From positions 620,001 to 684,000 of the forward strand of contig NZ_CP137852.1 of the NCBI RefSeq assembly GCF_033547095.1: DNA of 64,000 nt. Reading direction: 5' to 3'. The notes under the pieces are model-generated. The model was not told the DNA's origin. It searched no databases and saw nothing but the letters and a program-made list of their open reading frames with translations. Source of the DNA: Sediminicoccus rosea. Its GTDB lineage: Bacteria > Pseudomonadota > Alphaproteobacteria > Acetobacterales > Acetobacteraceae. The stretch's first letter is position 1. Every line of letters starts with the position of its first letter. A program made the translations under genes and the position numbers. Below are positions 24,358-34,389 of this stretch, in pieces.

Positions 24358-25557
24358 ATGTCCGGCGTCACCGATCCACGCCTGCTGCGCAAGGCGCCGC
24401 CCAGGCCGATCCGCCTGTCCTGGGCGGATGAGCGTTTCCGCAACATCATCTGGCAGGTGCTGGTGGTGGGTGGCGTCTTCGGCGTCATCTACTGGCTCTG
24501 GTCCAACACCAGCTACAACCTGGAGGTCCGCCGCATCGCGACGGGCTGGGACTTCCTGTGGCGCGAGGCGGGCCTGCCGATCGGTGAGAGCCTGATCGAA
24601 TACGACCCCTCGATGTCCTATTTCCGCGCGCTCCAGGTGGGCGTGCTGAACACGCTGAAGGTCGCGCTGATCGGCATCGTGCTGGCGACCATCCTGGGCA
24701 CGCTGCTCGGCATCGCCAGGCTTTCAAAGAACTGGATGCTCAACAAGTTCGCCGCTGCCTATGTCGAGATCGTGCGCGACCTGCCGCTGCTGCTGCAGCT
24801 GCTCTTCTGGTACGCGCTGCTGCAGGGCCTGCCGGGCCCGCGCCAGGCCCTGAACCCGGTGGATGGCGTGTTCCTGTCGAACCGCGGCCTGAAGCTGCCC
24901 TTCTTCGTCTGGGAGAGTGCCCATTCCTGGGCGTTGCTGACGATGGTGGCCGGTGTGGTGGCGACGCTGCTCTACCGCCGCTGGGCAAGGGCCGAGCAGG
25001 CGAAGGACGGGCAGGCGCGGGCGGTCTGGCCGGCGGCGGTGGCCTTCACCATCGGCGCGCCGATCGCGGTCTGGGCGGCGATGGGGGCACCCTTCACGCC
25101 GGACGTGCCGGCGCTGCGCGGCTTCAACTTCCGCGGCGGCATCGATGTCAGCCCCGAATTCTTCGCCCTGCTGCTGGGCCTCACGCTCTATACGGCGGGC
25201 TTCATCGCCGAGATCGTGCGCGCCGGCATCCAGGCGGTGAACCAGGGCCAGTGGGAGGCGGCGGAGGCGCTGGGCCTGCCGCGCGGGCGGGTGATGAGCC
25301 TGATCGTGCTGCCGCAGGCGCTGCGCGTGATCATCCCGCCGATGACCAGCCAGTTCCTGAACATCACGAAGAACTCGTCGCTCGCGGTCGCCATCGGCTA
25401 CCAGGACATCGTCAGCATCGCGAACACGACGCTGAACCAGACCGGCCAGGCGATCGAGGGCATCGCCATCATCATGCTGGTCTATCTCACGATCAGCCTG
25501 AGCATCAGCCTTTTCATGAACTGGTACAACAAGCGCATCGCGCTGGTGGAGCGGTGA
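24358..25557 (+). CDS. aapQ: General L-amino acid ABC transporter permease
   Basis: This 399-residue inner-membrane permease of the HisM/AapQ family has about eight membrane segments. The amphipathic EAA loop that docks the ATPase (EAAEALGLPRGRVMSLIVLPQALR) is near residues 300-325. A long periplasmic insertion between early segments, typical of AapQ/BztB, is present. It pairs with AapM. A RBS AGGGATAGGG precedes the ATG. Confidence 0.9.
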   Translation: MSGVTDPRLLRKAPPRPIRLSWADERFRNIIWQVLVVGGVFGVIYWLWSNTSYNLEVRRIATGWDFLWREAGLPIGESLIEYDPSMSYFRALQVGVLNTLKVALIGIVLATILGTLLGIARLSKNWMLNKFAAAYVEIVRDLPLLLQLLFWYALLQGLPGPRQALNPVDGVFLSNRGLKLPFFVWESAHSWALLTMVAGVVATLLYRRWARAEQAKDGQARAVWPAAVAFTIGAPIAVWAAMGAPFTPDVPALRGFNFRGGIDVSPEFFALLLGLTLYTAGFIAEIVRAGIQAVNQGQWEAAEALGLPRGRVMSLIVLPQALRVIIPPMTSQFLNITKNSSLAVAIGYQDIVSIANTTLNQTGQAIEGIAIIMLVYLTISLSISLFMNWYNKRIALVER

Positions 25558-25580
25558 CGAGGATGACAAACCAGCGAGAA

Positions 25581-25690
25581 TCCGGCCGCACAGCGGCCGG
25601 CGCCGCCCACCCGGCCGTCATGCCGGGTGCACCTGCGGCGCGGCGAAGCCAAGCGCGCGGATGCGCGCGCCCGGCGTTTGAGGGCCAAAA
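25581..25690. repeat. Dispersed intergenic repeat, family 1, copy 1 (between aapQ and aapM)
   Basis: This roughly 110-base element recurs at 34137-34244. Shared blocks are TCCGGCCGCA..GCGGCCGG, CGCCGCCCA, GCGCGGCGAAGCCAAG, CGCGCGGA.GCGCGCGCCC and TGAGGGC.AAAA. The first block is a perfect 8-bp stem and the GCGCGC tracts can form a second. Copy 1 splits the aap operon and ends four bases before the aapM ATG. I see no open frame or transposase, so it is a REP/MITE-like element. Confidence 0.75.
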
Positions 25691-25693
25691 GCA

Positions 25694-26836
25694 ATGAGCC
25701 AGATCACGGCGGGCACCACCCTGCATTCCTCGACCACCGCGCGCACCGCGCCGGTGAGCCTCGTCGGTCCCATCGCCTGGATGCGGACCAATCTCTTCGC
25801 CAACTGGTGGTCCACCGCGATCACCCTGGCGCTGGGCTATCTCTTCATCCGCCTCGCGGTCAGCTTCGTGGACTGGGCCTTCATCAACGCCATCTGGTCC
25901 GTCCCGGTCAGCCCGCAGGGGGTGGCCAACACCGAGGCCTGCCGCGAGGCCAAGGGGGTGGGCGCCTGCTGGGCCGTCATCACGGAGAAGCACCGCTTCA
26001 TCCTCTTCGGCACCTATCCCTATGACGAGCACTGGCGGCCCATGCTGGTCTGCGTCCTCTTCGTGGGCCTCTACATCGTCTCCGCCATGCGGCGCTTCTG
26101 GCGCTGGGAGCTGGCGCTGATCTGGGCGGCGGTGCTGACCGTGATCGGCATCCTCATGTGGGGCGGCGTCTTCGGCCTCAGCTACGTGCCGCAGGAGCGC
26201 TGGGGCGGCCTGCCCATCACGCTGATCCTCGCGACATTCGGTCTCGCCTTCGCCTTCCCACTGGCGATCCTGGTCGCCCTCGGGCGGCGTTCCTCGCTGC
26301 CGGCGATCAAGGCGCTCTGCGTGCTCTATGTGGAGCTGATCCGCGGCGTGCCGCTGATCTCGCTGCTCTTCATGGCGAGCGTGATGTTCCCGCTCTTCCT
26401 GCCGGAGGGGATGAACATCGACAAGCTGCTGCGGGCGCAGATCGCCATCATCCTCTTCGCCGGCGCCTACCTGGCCGAGGTGGTGCGCGCCGGCCTCCAG
26501 GCCCTGCCCAAGGGCCAGTACGAGGCGGCGGACGCGCTGGGGCTGAGCTACTGGAAGAAGACTGGGCTGATCATCCTGCCGCAGGCGCTGCGCCTGGTGA
26601 TCCCGCCCTTGGTCAACACCTTCATCGGCTTCTTCAAGGACACCTCGCTGGTGCTGATCATCGGCATCTTCGACCTGCTGACGGCGGGCAAGACGGCGAT
26701 CATCGAACCCTCCTGGCAGGGCTTCGGCGTCGAGGTTTACATTACGCTCGGGCTTATCTACTTCATGTTCTGCTACGCCATGTCCAAGTATAGTGCCGGT
26801 CTCGAAACGGAACTGAACAAAGGACGGCGGAGGTGA
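25694..26836 (+). CDS. aapM: General L-amino acid ABC transporter permease
   Basis: This 380-residue permease of the HisM family is the partner of AapQ. It has about eight membrane segments and an EAA loop [20 protein letters not shown] near residue 280. The ATG at 25694 directly follows the end of the family 1 repeat. The nearest purine-rich sequence (GAGGGCC) belongs to the repeat itself and no better Shine-Dalgarno is seen, so the repeat may influence translation. Confidence 0.9.
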   Translation: MSQITAGTTLHSSTTARTAPVSLVGPIAWMRTNLFANWWSTAITLALGYLFIRLAVSFVDWAFINAIWSVPVSPQGVANTEACREAKGVGACWAVITEKHRFILFGTYPYDEHWRPMLVCVLFVGLYIVSAMRRFWRWELALIWAAVLTVIGILMWGGVFGLSYVPQERWGGLPITLILATFGLAFAFPLAILVALGRRSSLPAIKALCVLYVELIRGVPLISLLFMASVMFPLFLPEGMNIDKLLRAQIAIILFAGAYLAEVVRAGLQALPKGQYEAADALGLSYWKKTGLIILPQALRLVIPPLVNTFIGFFKDTSLVLIIGIFDLLTAGKTAIIEPSWQGFGVEVYITLGLIYFMFCYAMSKYSAGLETELNKGRRR

Positions 26837-26855
26837 GTGACTGCAACGCCCCCCT

Positions 26856-26871
26856 CAGGCCGCAAGGCCTG
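26856..26871 (+). other. Hairpin between aapM and aapP
   Basis: CAGGCC-GCAA-GGCCTG is a 6-bp stem capped by a GCAA tetraloop of the stable GNRA class, in the 108-base gap before aapP. It is likely an mRNA processing or stability element, not a terminator, since aapP must be cotranscribed. Confidence 0.5.
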
Positions 26872-26944
26872 CAAGCCCACCGGCGGCAAGACCGGAACGC
26901 CAAGTGCAAGGCTTTGATTCTTCAAGCTGGGAGACCGGATTTCC

Positions 26945-27727
<783 letters not shown>

Positions 27728-27784
27728 GCGGGGCGGCCACCGAGTGACCGGGGATGCAAGGGCCTGAGGTTCTTGCCCTGGAGG

Positions 27785-27805
27785 TCGAGGGGCGAAGCCC
27801 CTCGA
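27785..27805 (+). terminator. Hairpin downstream of aapP
   Basis: TCGAGGGGC-GAA-GCCCCTCGA is a perfect 9-bp stem, followed by a second GC-rich stem-like stretch (CCGGGGGGCGGAGCCCC) around 27820-27836. The core GGGGCRAAGCCCC is shared with 14751-14767. It lies in the 211-base gap between aapP and kup, where no gene is visible, and probably ends aap transcription in the absence of a T tract. Confidence 0.5.
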
Positions 27806-27938
27806 AGGACTCCCCCCTGTCCGGGGGGCGGAGCCCCGCGATATTGATGCGCCGCAACGCAGCCATGCGGCGCCCATGTTTGATGTGGGACGAGCGCGGG
27901 CCTAACGCTGCGCGCCGTTCCATCACAAGGCCTTCCCC

Positions 27939-29813
27939 GTGAGCGCCCCCAGCAACAAACTCACCGCCGCCACCCTGCTCGGCGTCCTTGGCATCGTCTA
28001 TGGCGACATCGGCACCTCGCCGCTCTACGCCATGCGCGCCGCCCTGCTGCATTTCGACGAGGGCGGCATCGAGCGGTGGGAGATCCTCGGCATCCTCTCG
28101 CTCATCTTCTGGGCGCTGATGCTGACCGTCACGCTGAAATACGTGCTGATCATCCTGCGCGCCGACAACCGGGGCGAGGGCGGCATCATGTCGCTGATGG
28201 CGCTCGCCCAGCGCTCGGCCGAGACGCAGCGCGGGCGGCTCATCATCGCCATGATCGGCATCACCGGCGCCGCGCTGTTCTTCGGCGATGGCATGATCAC
28301 GCCAGCCATCTCCGTGCTCTCGGCGGTGGAGGGGCTGAAGGTCATCAACCCCGCCTTCGAGGAGGGGGTGCTGCCGATCACGCTCGTTGTGCTGGTCGCG
28401 CTCTTCCTCGTGCAGTATCGCGGCACGGGCAGCATTGGCGCCTTCTTCGGCCCGGTCTGCGCGGTGTGGTTCGCCGTGCTCGGCCTGCTCGGTCTGATCG
28501 AGGCGCTGCACAACCCCGAGGTCTTCGCCGCCATCAACCCCTGGTATGCACTGCACTTCGCGGCGCACTACCACCTCGCCGCCTTCATCGCGATGGGCGC
28601 GGTCGTGCTGGCCGTCACGGGCGCCGAGGCGCTCTACGCCGATATGGGGCATTTCGGCCGCCGGCCGATCCAGGTGGCCTGGATCTTCTTCGTGCTGCCG
28701 GCGCTGGCGCTGAATTATTTCGGCCAGGGCGCGCTGCTGCTGCGCGATGCGAGCGCGATCGAGAACCCCTTCTACCTCCTCGCGCCCGACTGGTTCCGCC
28801 CCTTCCTGGTCGTGCTGGCGACGGCGGCGACCATCATCGCCTCCCAGGCGATGATCTCGGGCGCCTATTCCATCGCGCGCCAATGCGTGCAGCTCGGCTT
28901 CGCCCCGCGCCTCGACGTGCGCCACACCAGCGCGACCGAGGAAGGGCAGATCTACATGCCGCAGGTGAACTTCATCCTGCTGATCGGCGTGCTGATCCTG
29001 GTGCTGGAGTTCAAGAACAGCGACAGCCTGGCGGCGGCCTATGGCCTCGCGGTCACCGGCACCTTCCTCTGCACCACCTGCCTCGCGCTGCTGGTCTTCC
29101 GCCGGCAGTTCGGCTGGAACCCCATCCTGGTCGGCCTGGTCTTCCTGCCGCTGCTGCTGCTCGACATGGCGTATTTCTTCGCCACCGCGCTGAAGATCCC
29201 CGAGGGCGGCTATGTGCCGGTCATCATCGGCGGCGTCGCCTTCACGCTGATGTTCACCTGGTATCGCGGGCGGGAGCTGCTCTTCGCCCGGTTCCGGCAG
29301 GACAGCCTGCCGCTGAAATCCTTCCTCGCGCGGCTGCCGCAATCGCGCACCACGCGCGTGCCGGGCATGGCCGTCTTCATGACCGGACAGGCGGACTACC
29401 TGCCCGGCGCACTGCTGCACAACCTCAAGCACAACAAGGTGCTGCATGAGCGCGTGCTGTTCGTGACGGTCATGAATGACGACATCCCGAGCGTCGGTCC
29501 GGACCGCCGCGCGGAGGTGACGGAACTCGGCCCCGACATCCATCGCGTCATCCTGCGCTACGGCTTCCAGGAGAGCCCGAACATCCCGCGCGAGCTGGAA
29601 CGGTTGGCGCAGCAGGGGCTGATCGGCTTCGAGCCGATGCAGACCAGCTATTTCCTGGGCCGCGAGACCATCGTGGCGGCCGCCGTTCCGAAGATGGCGC
29701 GCTGGCAGCAATGGCTCTTCACGCTGCTCAGCCGCAATTCGGTGCCGGCGACCGAGTTCTTCAAGATCCCCTCCGACCGCGTCGTGGAGCTTGGCGTGCG
29801 CGTGGCGATCTGA
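27939..29813 (+). CDS. kup: KUP-family potassium:proton symporter
   Basis: This 624-residue membrane protein starts at GTG 27939 with the family N-terminus [18 protein letters not shown]. About twelve membrane segments are followed by a C-terminal cytosolic domain (from about residue 450). The motif [18 protein letters not shown] is present. It catalyses low-affinity, proton-coupled K+ uptake that works at acidic pH. It is a second K+ system in the window besides KtrAB. It overlaps the acyltransferase gene by one base. Confidence 0.94.
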   Translation: MSAPSNKLTAATLLGVLGIVYGDIGTSPLYAMRAALLHFDEGGIERWEILGILSLIFWALMLTVTLKYVLIILRADNRGEGGIMSLMALAQRSAETQRGRLIIAMIGITGAALFFGDGMITPAISVLSAVEGLKVINPAFEEGVLPITLVVLVALFLVQYRGTGSIGAFFGPVCAVWFAVLGLLGLIEALHNPEVFAAINPWYALHFAAHYHLAAFIAMGAVVLAVTGAEALYADMGHFGRRPIQVAWIFFVLPALALNYFGQGALLLRDASAIENPFYLLAPDWFRPFLVVLATAATIIASQAMISGAYSIARQCVQLGFAPRLDVRHTSATEEGQIYMPQVNFILLIGVLILVLEFKNSDSLAAAYGLAVTGTFLCTTCLALLVFRRQFGWNPILVGLVFLPLLLLDMAYFFATALKIPEGGYVPVIIGGVAFTLMFTWYRGRELLFARFRQDSLPLKSFLARLPQSRTTRVPGMAVFMTGQADYLPGALLHNLKHNKVLHERVLFVTVMNDDIPSVGPDRRAEVTELGPDIHRVILRYGFQESPNIPRELERLAQQGLIGFEPMQTSYFLGRETIVAAAVPKMARWQQWLFTLLSRNSVPATEFFKIPSDRVVELGVRVAI

Positions 29814-30517
29814 TGGTCCTCTTCCTCCGCTCGCTGGTCTTCAACATCCTGTTCTTCGGCGTGGCCGGCGGCTTCGCCGTGCTGGGCTCGCCGCTGCTGC
29901 TCGGGCCGAAGCGCTTCCAGCGCCGTGCCATGGGATGGCTCGCCCGGCTGCTGGTCCGCATCATGGAAATCACCTGCAACATCGAGGTGCGGGTGACGGG
30001 GCGGGAGCATCTGCCAGCCTCAGGCGCCGCGCTGATCGCCAGCAAGCACCAGTCCGCCTTCGACACGCTGGTCTGGTTCGCGCTCGTGCCGGACGTGACC
30101 TATGTGATGAAGCAGGAGCTGTTCCGCATCCCGCTCTACGGCGCCTTCGCCCGCCGCGCGGGGATGATCGGCGTGGACCGCGAGGGCGGCGCCAAGGCGA
30201 TGCGCCAGATGATGCGCGAGGCCCAGGGCTCGGTGCAGGAGGGGCGGCAGATCGTCATCTTCCCCGAGGGCACGCGCACGACGATCGGCGAGCGCAACGC
30301 CTGGCATCCGGGCATCGTCGCGCTCGCCTCGGCCACCAAGCTGCCGGTCATCCCGGTCGCGACGAATTCGGGGAAGTTCTGGGCGCGGCACCACTTCATC
30401 AAGCGGCCGGGCGTGCTGGCGATCAACATCCTGCCGCCGCTGCTGGACGTGCCCCGCGACCAGCTTCTGACGACGCTGGAAGAAGTGATCGAGGCGGAGC
30501 AGCGAAAGATCGATTGA
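29813..30517 (+). CDS. Lysophosphatidic acid acyltransferase (PlsC family)
   Basis: This 234-residue 1-acyl-glycerol-3-phosphate O-acyltransferase-like enzyme has an N-terminal membrane segment, then the HX4D catalytic motif HQSAFD and the substrate-binding FPEGTR motif. It would acylate lysophosphatidate during phospholipid synthesis. The ATG at 29813 overlaps the kup stop (TGATG); the frame is open further upstream but inside kup. It is convergent with purQ with no gap at all. Confidence 0.88.
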   Translation: MVLFLRSLVFNILFFGVAGGFAVLGSPLLLGPKRFQRRAMGWLARLLVRIMEITCNIEVRVTGREHLPASGAALIASKHQSAFDTLVWFALVPDVTYVMKQELFRIPLYGAFARRAGMIGVDREGGAKAMRQMMREAQGSVQEGRQIVIFPEGTRTTIGERNAWHPGIVALASATKLPVIPVATNSGKFWARHHFIKRPGVLAINILPPLLDVPRDQLLTTLEEVIEAEQRKID

Positions 30518-31192
30518 TCAGGCTGGCGCCAGCGCCTCGGCGATCGAGGTGAACATGGGCAGCCCGTCCGTGCCACCGACCAGCGGGTCCACGCAGTTCT
30601 CGGGGTGGGGCATCAGGCCCATGACGCGCGCGTTGGGTGAGCAGATGCCGGCGATGGCGTTGATGCTGCCGTTGCGGTTCTCGCCCTCATAGCGCAGGAC
30701 GACGCGGTTCTCGCCCTCCAGCTTCGCCAGCGTCTCGGCATCGCAGAAGTAATTGCCGTCGCCATGCGCCATGGTGGCGCGGAAGGTGGCGCCGCGCTGG
30801 AAATGGCGGGTGTAGGGCGTGTCCGCGCGCTCGACGCGCATGACGCAATCCATGGCGAGGAAGCGCAGCGAGGCGTTGCGCAGCAGGGCGCCGGGCAGCA
30901 GCCCCGCCTCGCAGAGCATCTGGAAGCCGTTGCAGACGCCCAGCACATGGCCGCCGCGCTCCGCATGGGCGCGCACCGCCGCCATGATGGGTGATTGCGC
31001 GGCCATGGCGCCGCAGCGCAGGTAGTCGCCATAGGAGAAGCCGCCGGGCAGGACGACGAGGTCCGTGCCCGCGGGCAGTTCCGTGTCGCGGTGCCAGAGC
31101 ATGGCGGGCTTCACCCCCGCCACGCGATGCAGCGCGATGGCCATGTCCCGCTCGCGATTGGTGCCGGGAAACACCACGATGGCTGCCTTCAT
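30518..31192 (-). CDS. purQ: Phosphoribosylformylglycinamidine synthase, glutaminase subunit
   Basis: This 224-residue class I glutamine amidotransferase has nucleophile Cys87 in LGVCNGFQ and a histidine/glutamate pair in MPHPEN near the C-terminus. It supplies ammonia to PurL in the fourth step of purine synthesis, in complex with PurS. PurS is encoded upstream, but three small membrane-protein genes intervene, and purL is not adjacent downstream. Confidence 0.95.
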   Translation of the reverse strand: MKAAIVVFPGTNRERDMAIALHRVAGVKPAMLWHRDTELPAGTDLVVLPGGFSYGDYLRCGAMAAQSPIMAAVRAHAERGGHVLGVCNGFQMLCEAGLLPGALLRNASLRFLAMDCVMRVERADTPYTRHFQRGATFRATMAHGDGNYFCDAETLAKLEGENRVVLRYEGENRNGSINAIAGICSPNARVMGLMPHPENCVDPLVGGTDGLPMFTSIAEALAPA

Positions 31193-31265
31193 GCCGAACT
31201 CTCCAGACGCGGTCTCATCAGGTGGGGACGCTATACGCCACGCGCGGGCGCGGGGCCATGGCGGC

Positions 31266-31607
31266 TCAATCGGGCTCGGTCGCCAGGCCGCGATTGGGCA
31301 ATAGGTGCCGGAACAGCGCCTGACGCTCGCGCACCTGCTCCAGCGTGGGCTTTTCCATCTCGGGGATCTCGCGCTCGGGGCCGGTCAGCGCCACGCCCAT
31401 CACGCCCGAGAGCAGCAGGATGGGGGCGACCAGCATGCAGGCGGGAAAGACGGTGCGGGGTGTCAGGTCGCGCATCCAGCCAGGGGGCAGCAGCCAATAG
31501 GCGATCCACATGAGGGGCAGGGCGGCGATGGCCATGCCGCAGAGCATGGCCGAGAGCACGGCGGCCGGGATCACGGGGAAGAACAGCAGGATGCTGCCCG
31601 TACTCAT
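31266..31607 (-). CDS. Small membrane protein (113 aa), unknown
   Basis: This protein is predicted to have two to three hydrophobic segments in the first 75 residues ([51 protein letters not shown]). A charged, soluble C-terminal tail ([19 protein letters not shown]) follows. I do not recognise the family. It sits between purS and purQ on the same strand and is probably cotranscribed with them. A role in purine metabolism is not implied by its sequence. Confidence 0.6.
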   Translation of the reverse strand: MSTGSILLFFPVIPAAVLSAMLCGMAIAALPLMWIAYWLLPPGWMRDLTPRTVFPACMLVAPILLLSGVMGVALTGPEREIPEMEKPTLEQVRERQALFRHLLPNRGLATEPD

Positions 31608-31631
31608 GAGAGCGGGCTCATGAGAGGGGGG

Positions 31632-31859
31632 TCATCCCTGCAGCACCCTCAGCCAATGCAGCCCGCCGAGGATCACGGTGGTGCCGATGGCGGCGATGGC
31701 GGCGGCCGTCACCCAGCGATTGGCCTTGGCCTTCTGCGCCGCGATCCAGCCCTGGCGCGGCTGCGGCTTGCCGAGCGGCAGCCGCTGCTCGCGCCAGCGC
31801 AGACCCATGGCGACCAGAACGGTCAGCACCGCCATGATGACGAGCGAGGCCTTCACCAT
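31632..31859 (-). CDS. Small membrane protein (75 aa), unknown
   Basis: This protein has two predicted membrane helices (MVKASLVIMAVLTVLVAMG and VTAAAIAAIGTTVILGG) joined by a basic cytosolic loop (RWREQRLPLGKPQPRQ). The start at 31859 overlaps the end of the preceding small gene by seven bases; longer upstream starts would run through it in another frame. The family is unrecognised. It is the second of three small membrane genes inside the pur cluster. Confidence 0.55.
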   Translation of the reverse strand: MVKASLVIMAVLTVLVAMGLRWREQRLPLGKPQPRQGWIAAQKAKANRWVTAAAIAAIGTTVILGGLHWLRVLQG

Positions 31860-32092
31860 GGGTAGAAAAGCCAGCCGATGGGGTTGCGCCAGCCATCCAG
31901 CAGCAGGCTGATCGGCCAGAAGAGGCCGCCCAGGAAGCCCTTGGAGAGCAGGAAGAAGACCTCGGTCAGCCAGTAGTTCGAGACGATGGGCGGGCCGAAG
32001 AGCAGATAGGCCGCCGTGGTCAGCACCCGCCACCCGGCGAAGCCGAGGGAGAAGATCACGAACCAGCGCAGCGAGGCCGCGCGGGTTGTCAC
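31853..32092 (-). CDS. Small membrane protein (79 aa), unknown, coupled to purS
   Basis: This protein has two hydrophobic stretches (LRWFVIFSLGFAGWRVLTTA and EVFFLLSKGFLGGLFWPISL) and an aromatic-rich C-terminus (GWLFYPW). The ATG at 32092 overlaps the purS stop in an ATGA arrangement, so translation is probably coupled to purS. The family is unrecognised. Confidence 0.55.
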   Translation of the reverse strand: MTTRAASLRWFVIFSLGFAGWRVLTTAAYLLFGPPIVSNYWLTEVFFLLSKGFLGGLFWPISLLLDGWRNPIGWLFYPW

Positions 32093-32331
32093 ATCACCTC
32101 CACGGTGAAGCTCTCGATCACGGTGTTGGCCAGCAGCTTGCGGGCCATCTCCTCACCCGTCGCCTTGGCGCGGGCGGCATCGGTCTCGGCCAGCTCGACG
32201 ATCATCACCTTGCCGACCCGCACCTCGCCCACGCCGGCGAAGTCGAGGCCCGCGAGCGCGCGCTCGATCGCCTTGCCCTGCGGGTCCAGCACGCCCGTCT
32301 TCGGAAACACCGTCACCTTCAATCGCGTCAT
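32089..32331 (-). CDS. purS: Phosphoribosylformylglycinamidine synthase subunit PurS
   Basis: This 80-residue protein starts at 32331 (MTRLKVTVFPKTGVLDPQG), the characteristic PurS N-terminus. The frame is open further upstream, but that part covers the intergenic repeat. PurS bridges PurQ and PurL in the FGAM synthase complex. It lies downstream of purC with a repeat-derived terminator-like hairpin in between, so it may be partly uncoupled from purC. Confidence 0.93.
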   Translation of the reverse strand: MTRLKVTVFPKTGVLDPQGKAIERALAGLDFAGVGEVRVGKVMIVELAETDAARAKATGEEMARKLLANTVIESFTVEVM

Positions 32332-32376
32332 CAATCCCTCCGGCCGAACGGCCCCAACCCAAACCCCCGCCAGGAG

Positions 32377-32492
32377 CTTCCGCCCCCCGGCGCCCTGGCG
32401 AAGCTTGGCTTCGCCAGGATGAACCCACCCCGCCGGATCAACACCAATCCGGGGCCCTCGGGAAAACGCCGTCTTCGGCGTTTTCTGGGGAA
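32377..32492. repeat. Dispersed intergenic repeat, family 2, copy 2 (between purC and purS)
   Basis: This is the diverged sister of 18197-18305. It contains CTTCCGCCCCCCGG at the left, GGATCA and CCGGGGCCC in the middle, and TTTTCTGGGGAA at the right, abutting the purC stop. The centre has a further stem (TGGCGAAGC-TT-GGCTTCGCCA). It is not coding. The element's right end contains the perfect hairpin listed next. Confidence 0.65.
32462..32485 (-). terminator. Perfect hairpin after purC
   Basis: GAAAACGCCG-TCTT-CGGCGTTTTC is a 10-bp stem about seven bases past the purC stop. In RNA read from the minus strand it ends in a U-rich 3' arm, so it can act as an intrinsic or partial terminator before purS. 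The hairpin belongs to the family 2 repeat. Confidence 0.65.
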
Positions 32493-33257
32493 CTACTGTA
32501 CCGTCTCCGGTCCCTTCATGTCCCGCATGCCGGCCTCGGGCAGGATGCCGAGGCGGCGCGCCACCTCCTGATAGCCTTCCTCGACCTTGCCGAGATCGCG
32601 GCGGAAGCGGTCCTTGTCCATCTTCTCGCCGGTCTTGCTGTCCCAGAGGCGGCAATTGTCGGGGCTGATCTCGTCGGCGACGACGATGCGCATCTCGTCA
32701 TTGTCGTAGAGGCGGCCGAATTCCAGCTTGAAATCCACCAGCGAGATGCCGACGCCGAGGAAGAGCCCGGTCAGGAAGTCGTTCACGCGCAGCGTCAGCT
32801 GCACCATGTCGTCCAGGTCATGCGTGGCGGCCCAGCCGAAGGCGGTGATGTGCTCCTCGCTCACCATCGGGTTCTGCAGGGCGTCGTTCTTGTAATAATA
32901 CTCGATGATGGAGCGCGGCAGGCGCGTGCCCTCGGGGATGCCGAGGCGCGAGGCCAGCGAACCGGCGGCCACGTTCCGCACCACGATCTCGAGCGGGATG
33001 ATCTCCACTTCGCGCACCAGCTGTTCGCGCATGTTCAGGCGACGAATGAAATGCGTGGGGATGCCGATCTCGCCCAGGCGGGTCATCAGGTATTCGCTGA
33101 TGCGGTTGTTCAGCACCCCCTTGCCGGTGATGGTGCCCTTCTTCTGCGCGTGGAAGGCGGAGGCGTCATCCTTGAAATACTGCACAAGGGTGCCGGGCTC
33201 CGGGCCTTCGAACAGGATCTTGGCCTTGCCTTCATAGATCTGGCGGCGGCGAGCCAT
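32493..33257 (-). CDS. purC: Phosphoribosylaminoimidazole-succinocarboxamide synthase
   Basis: This 254-residue SAICAR synthetase has the start [18 protein letters not shown], the ATP-binding glycine-rich loop, the [14 protein letters not shown] segment, and the conserved [12 protein letters not shown] motif. It joins CAIR and aspartate in purine synthesis. The start at 33257 is chosen by family length; the frame continues upstream without conserved residues. It heads the purC-purS-small genes-purQ group. Confidence 0.95.
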   Translation of the reverse strand: MARRRQIYEGKAKILFEGPEPGTLVQYFKDDASAFHAQKKGTITGKGVLNNRISEYLMTRLGEIGIPTHFIRRLNMREQLVREVEIIPLEIVVRNVAAGSLASRLGIPEGTRLPRSIIEYYYKNDALQNPMVSEEHITAFGWAATHDLDDMVQLTLRVNDFLTGLFLGVGISLVDFKLEFGRLYDNDEMRIVVADEISPDNCRLWDSKTGEKMDKDRFRRDLGKVEEGYQEVARRLGILPEAGMRDMKGPETVQ

Positions 33258-33286
33258 GTGGCGTGGTCCTTCTGGAATCCTGCAAC

Positions 33287-34063
33287 CTATAGCAGGAACG
33301 ACCCTCCACTGGCACCCGTGCGGGCGCCTTGGCTGGTTGCGCGGGGCGCGGGTGAGAGCGGGACGGGCGCGAATTCCACCCGGTCGGGCGGGCCGGGGGC
33401 GAAGAGCCAATGCCGCGCGCCCTCCGCCCCGAGTGCCAGAAGCGAGGAACAGACCGTGCCGAAGCCGCCGATCGGGGGCACGTTCAACGCCTCGGCCGTG
33501 GCGCCGTCGGAATCGGAGAGCAGCGCGGGCCAGGCGCCCCAGTCCGGCGGGGTGGGCGGCGCGGCGGCCTGGAAGCGCGGCAGATGGCGGGCGGTGCGCG
33601 GGCTGCTCACGTCGTTCGGTGGATGGGCCGTGACCATCGAGACGCCCTCGGGCAGGGCGGTCGGCTGCGCGTGGCCCGCGCCGAGGCCGGCCAGGAACCA
33701 GGCGGTCCCGGCATCGGCCAGCACCAGGTTGAACGGGCGCCAGAGCCCGGCATCCAGCCTCGCGATGCGTTGGGCGGCGGCGGCGGCGCTGGTTTCCTCC
33801 AGCGCGATCAGCGGGAGGTCGCCGCGCGAGCGCTTGGCAGGATCGGGGCCGAGGCTGCCGACACGGTTCAGCACGGCGCAGACCACGCCGTGCCGGTTCA
33901 TCGCCATCCAGGTGCCGCCGGCCAGCGTGTCACGCCCACCGGTGATGCCGGGCCAATGCTCGGCCGGCGGCACCCAGGCCCGGTCCAGCCGCTCATCCCG
34001 GTTGGCGGCCAGCAGCAGCGGCCATGCGGCGCCGGGGCGACGGAGGAGGATCACGGTGCACAT
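33287..34063 (-). CDS. NRDE-family protein (TANGO2-like)
   Basis: This 258-residue protein starts MCTVILLRR, with Cys2 as the potential N-terminal nucleophile of an Ntn-hydrolase-like fold, and has the eponymous [10 protein letters not shown] motif at about residues 20-30. Further family blocks are [19 protein letters not shown] and, later, TVCSSLLAL. Homologues in animals affect haem or lipid handling; the bacterial role is not settled. The start at 34063 keeps Cys2; the longer open frame would bury it. Confidence 0.85.
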   Translation of the reverse strand: MCTVILLRRPGAAWPLLLAANRDERLDRAWVPPAEHWPGITGGRDTLAGGTWMAMNRHGVVCAVLNRVGSLGPDPAKRSRGDLPLIALEETSAAAAAQRIARLDAGLWRPFNLVLADAGTAWFLAGLGAGHAQPTALPEGVSMVTAHPPNDVSSPRTARHLPRFQAAAPPTPPDWGAWPALLSDSDGATAEALNVPPIGGFGTVCSSLLALGAEGARHWLFAPGPPDRVEFAPVPLSPAPRATSQGARTGASGGSFLL

Positions 34064-34136
34064 GGGGGGCGTATAGCAGGGGCGTGGCGCTTCGCCTTCC
34101 GGGGGCGCCCGGCGCCTAAGACCCTTCCCAATCTCA

Positions 34137-34244
34137 TCCGGCCGCAACGCGGCCGGCGCCGCCCAACTGAGCCCACGGCCCAGCGCGCCAGCCGCGCGGC
34201 GAAGCCAAGCGCGCGGAGCGCGCGCCCGGCGCCTGAGGGCAAAA
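34137..34244. repeat. Dispersed intergenic repeat, family 1, copy 2
   Basis: This is the sister of 25581-25690, in the same orientation on the plus strand, with shared stems CCGGCCGC/GCGGCCGG and GCGCGC tracts. It occupies most of the 326-base gap between the NRDE gene and degP. The gap also holds the degP terminator and a stretch to 34389 in which I see no gene. A lone CCGGCCGC-GTT-GCGGCCGG stem at 36028-36046 may be a fragment of the same family. Confidence 0.72.
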
Positions 34245-34274
34245 AAAGAGGCAGGCCGGGGGGGAGCCTGCCTC
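34241..34274 (-). terminator. Intrinsic terminator after degP
   Basis: On the minus strand GAGGCAGGC (34274-34266) pairs with GCCTGCCTC (34256-34248), followed by seven T (34247-34241). This is a textbook Rho-independent terminator closing the degP transcript. Confidence 0.88.
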
Positions 34275-34389
34275 GAAGGGGATGCCCGCGATTGGGGGGT
34301 AGTGTGCGGGTGTCATCCCGGACCAGCCGGCCTTGTTCCCAGGCCTGGCTGGGCTGGCCCCGGCGGCCAGCCCTTCGTTTCCGGCCCGA

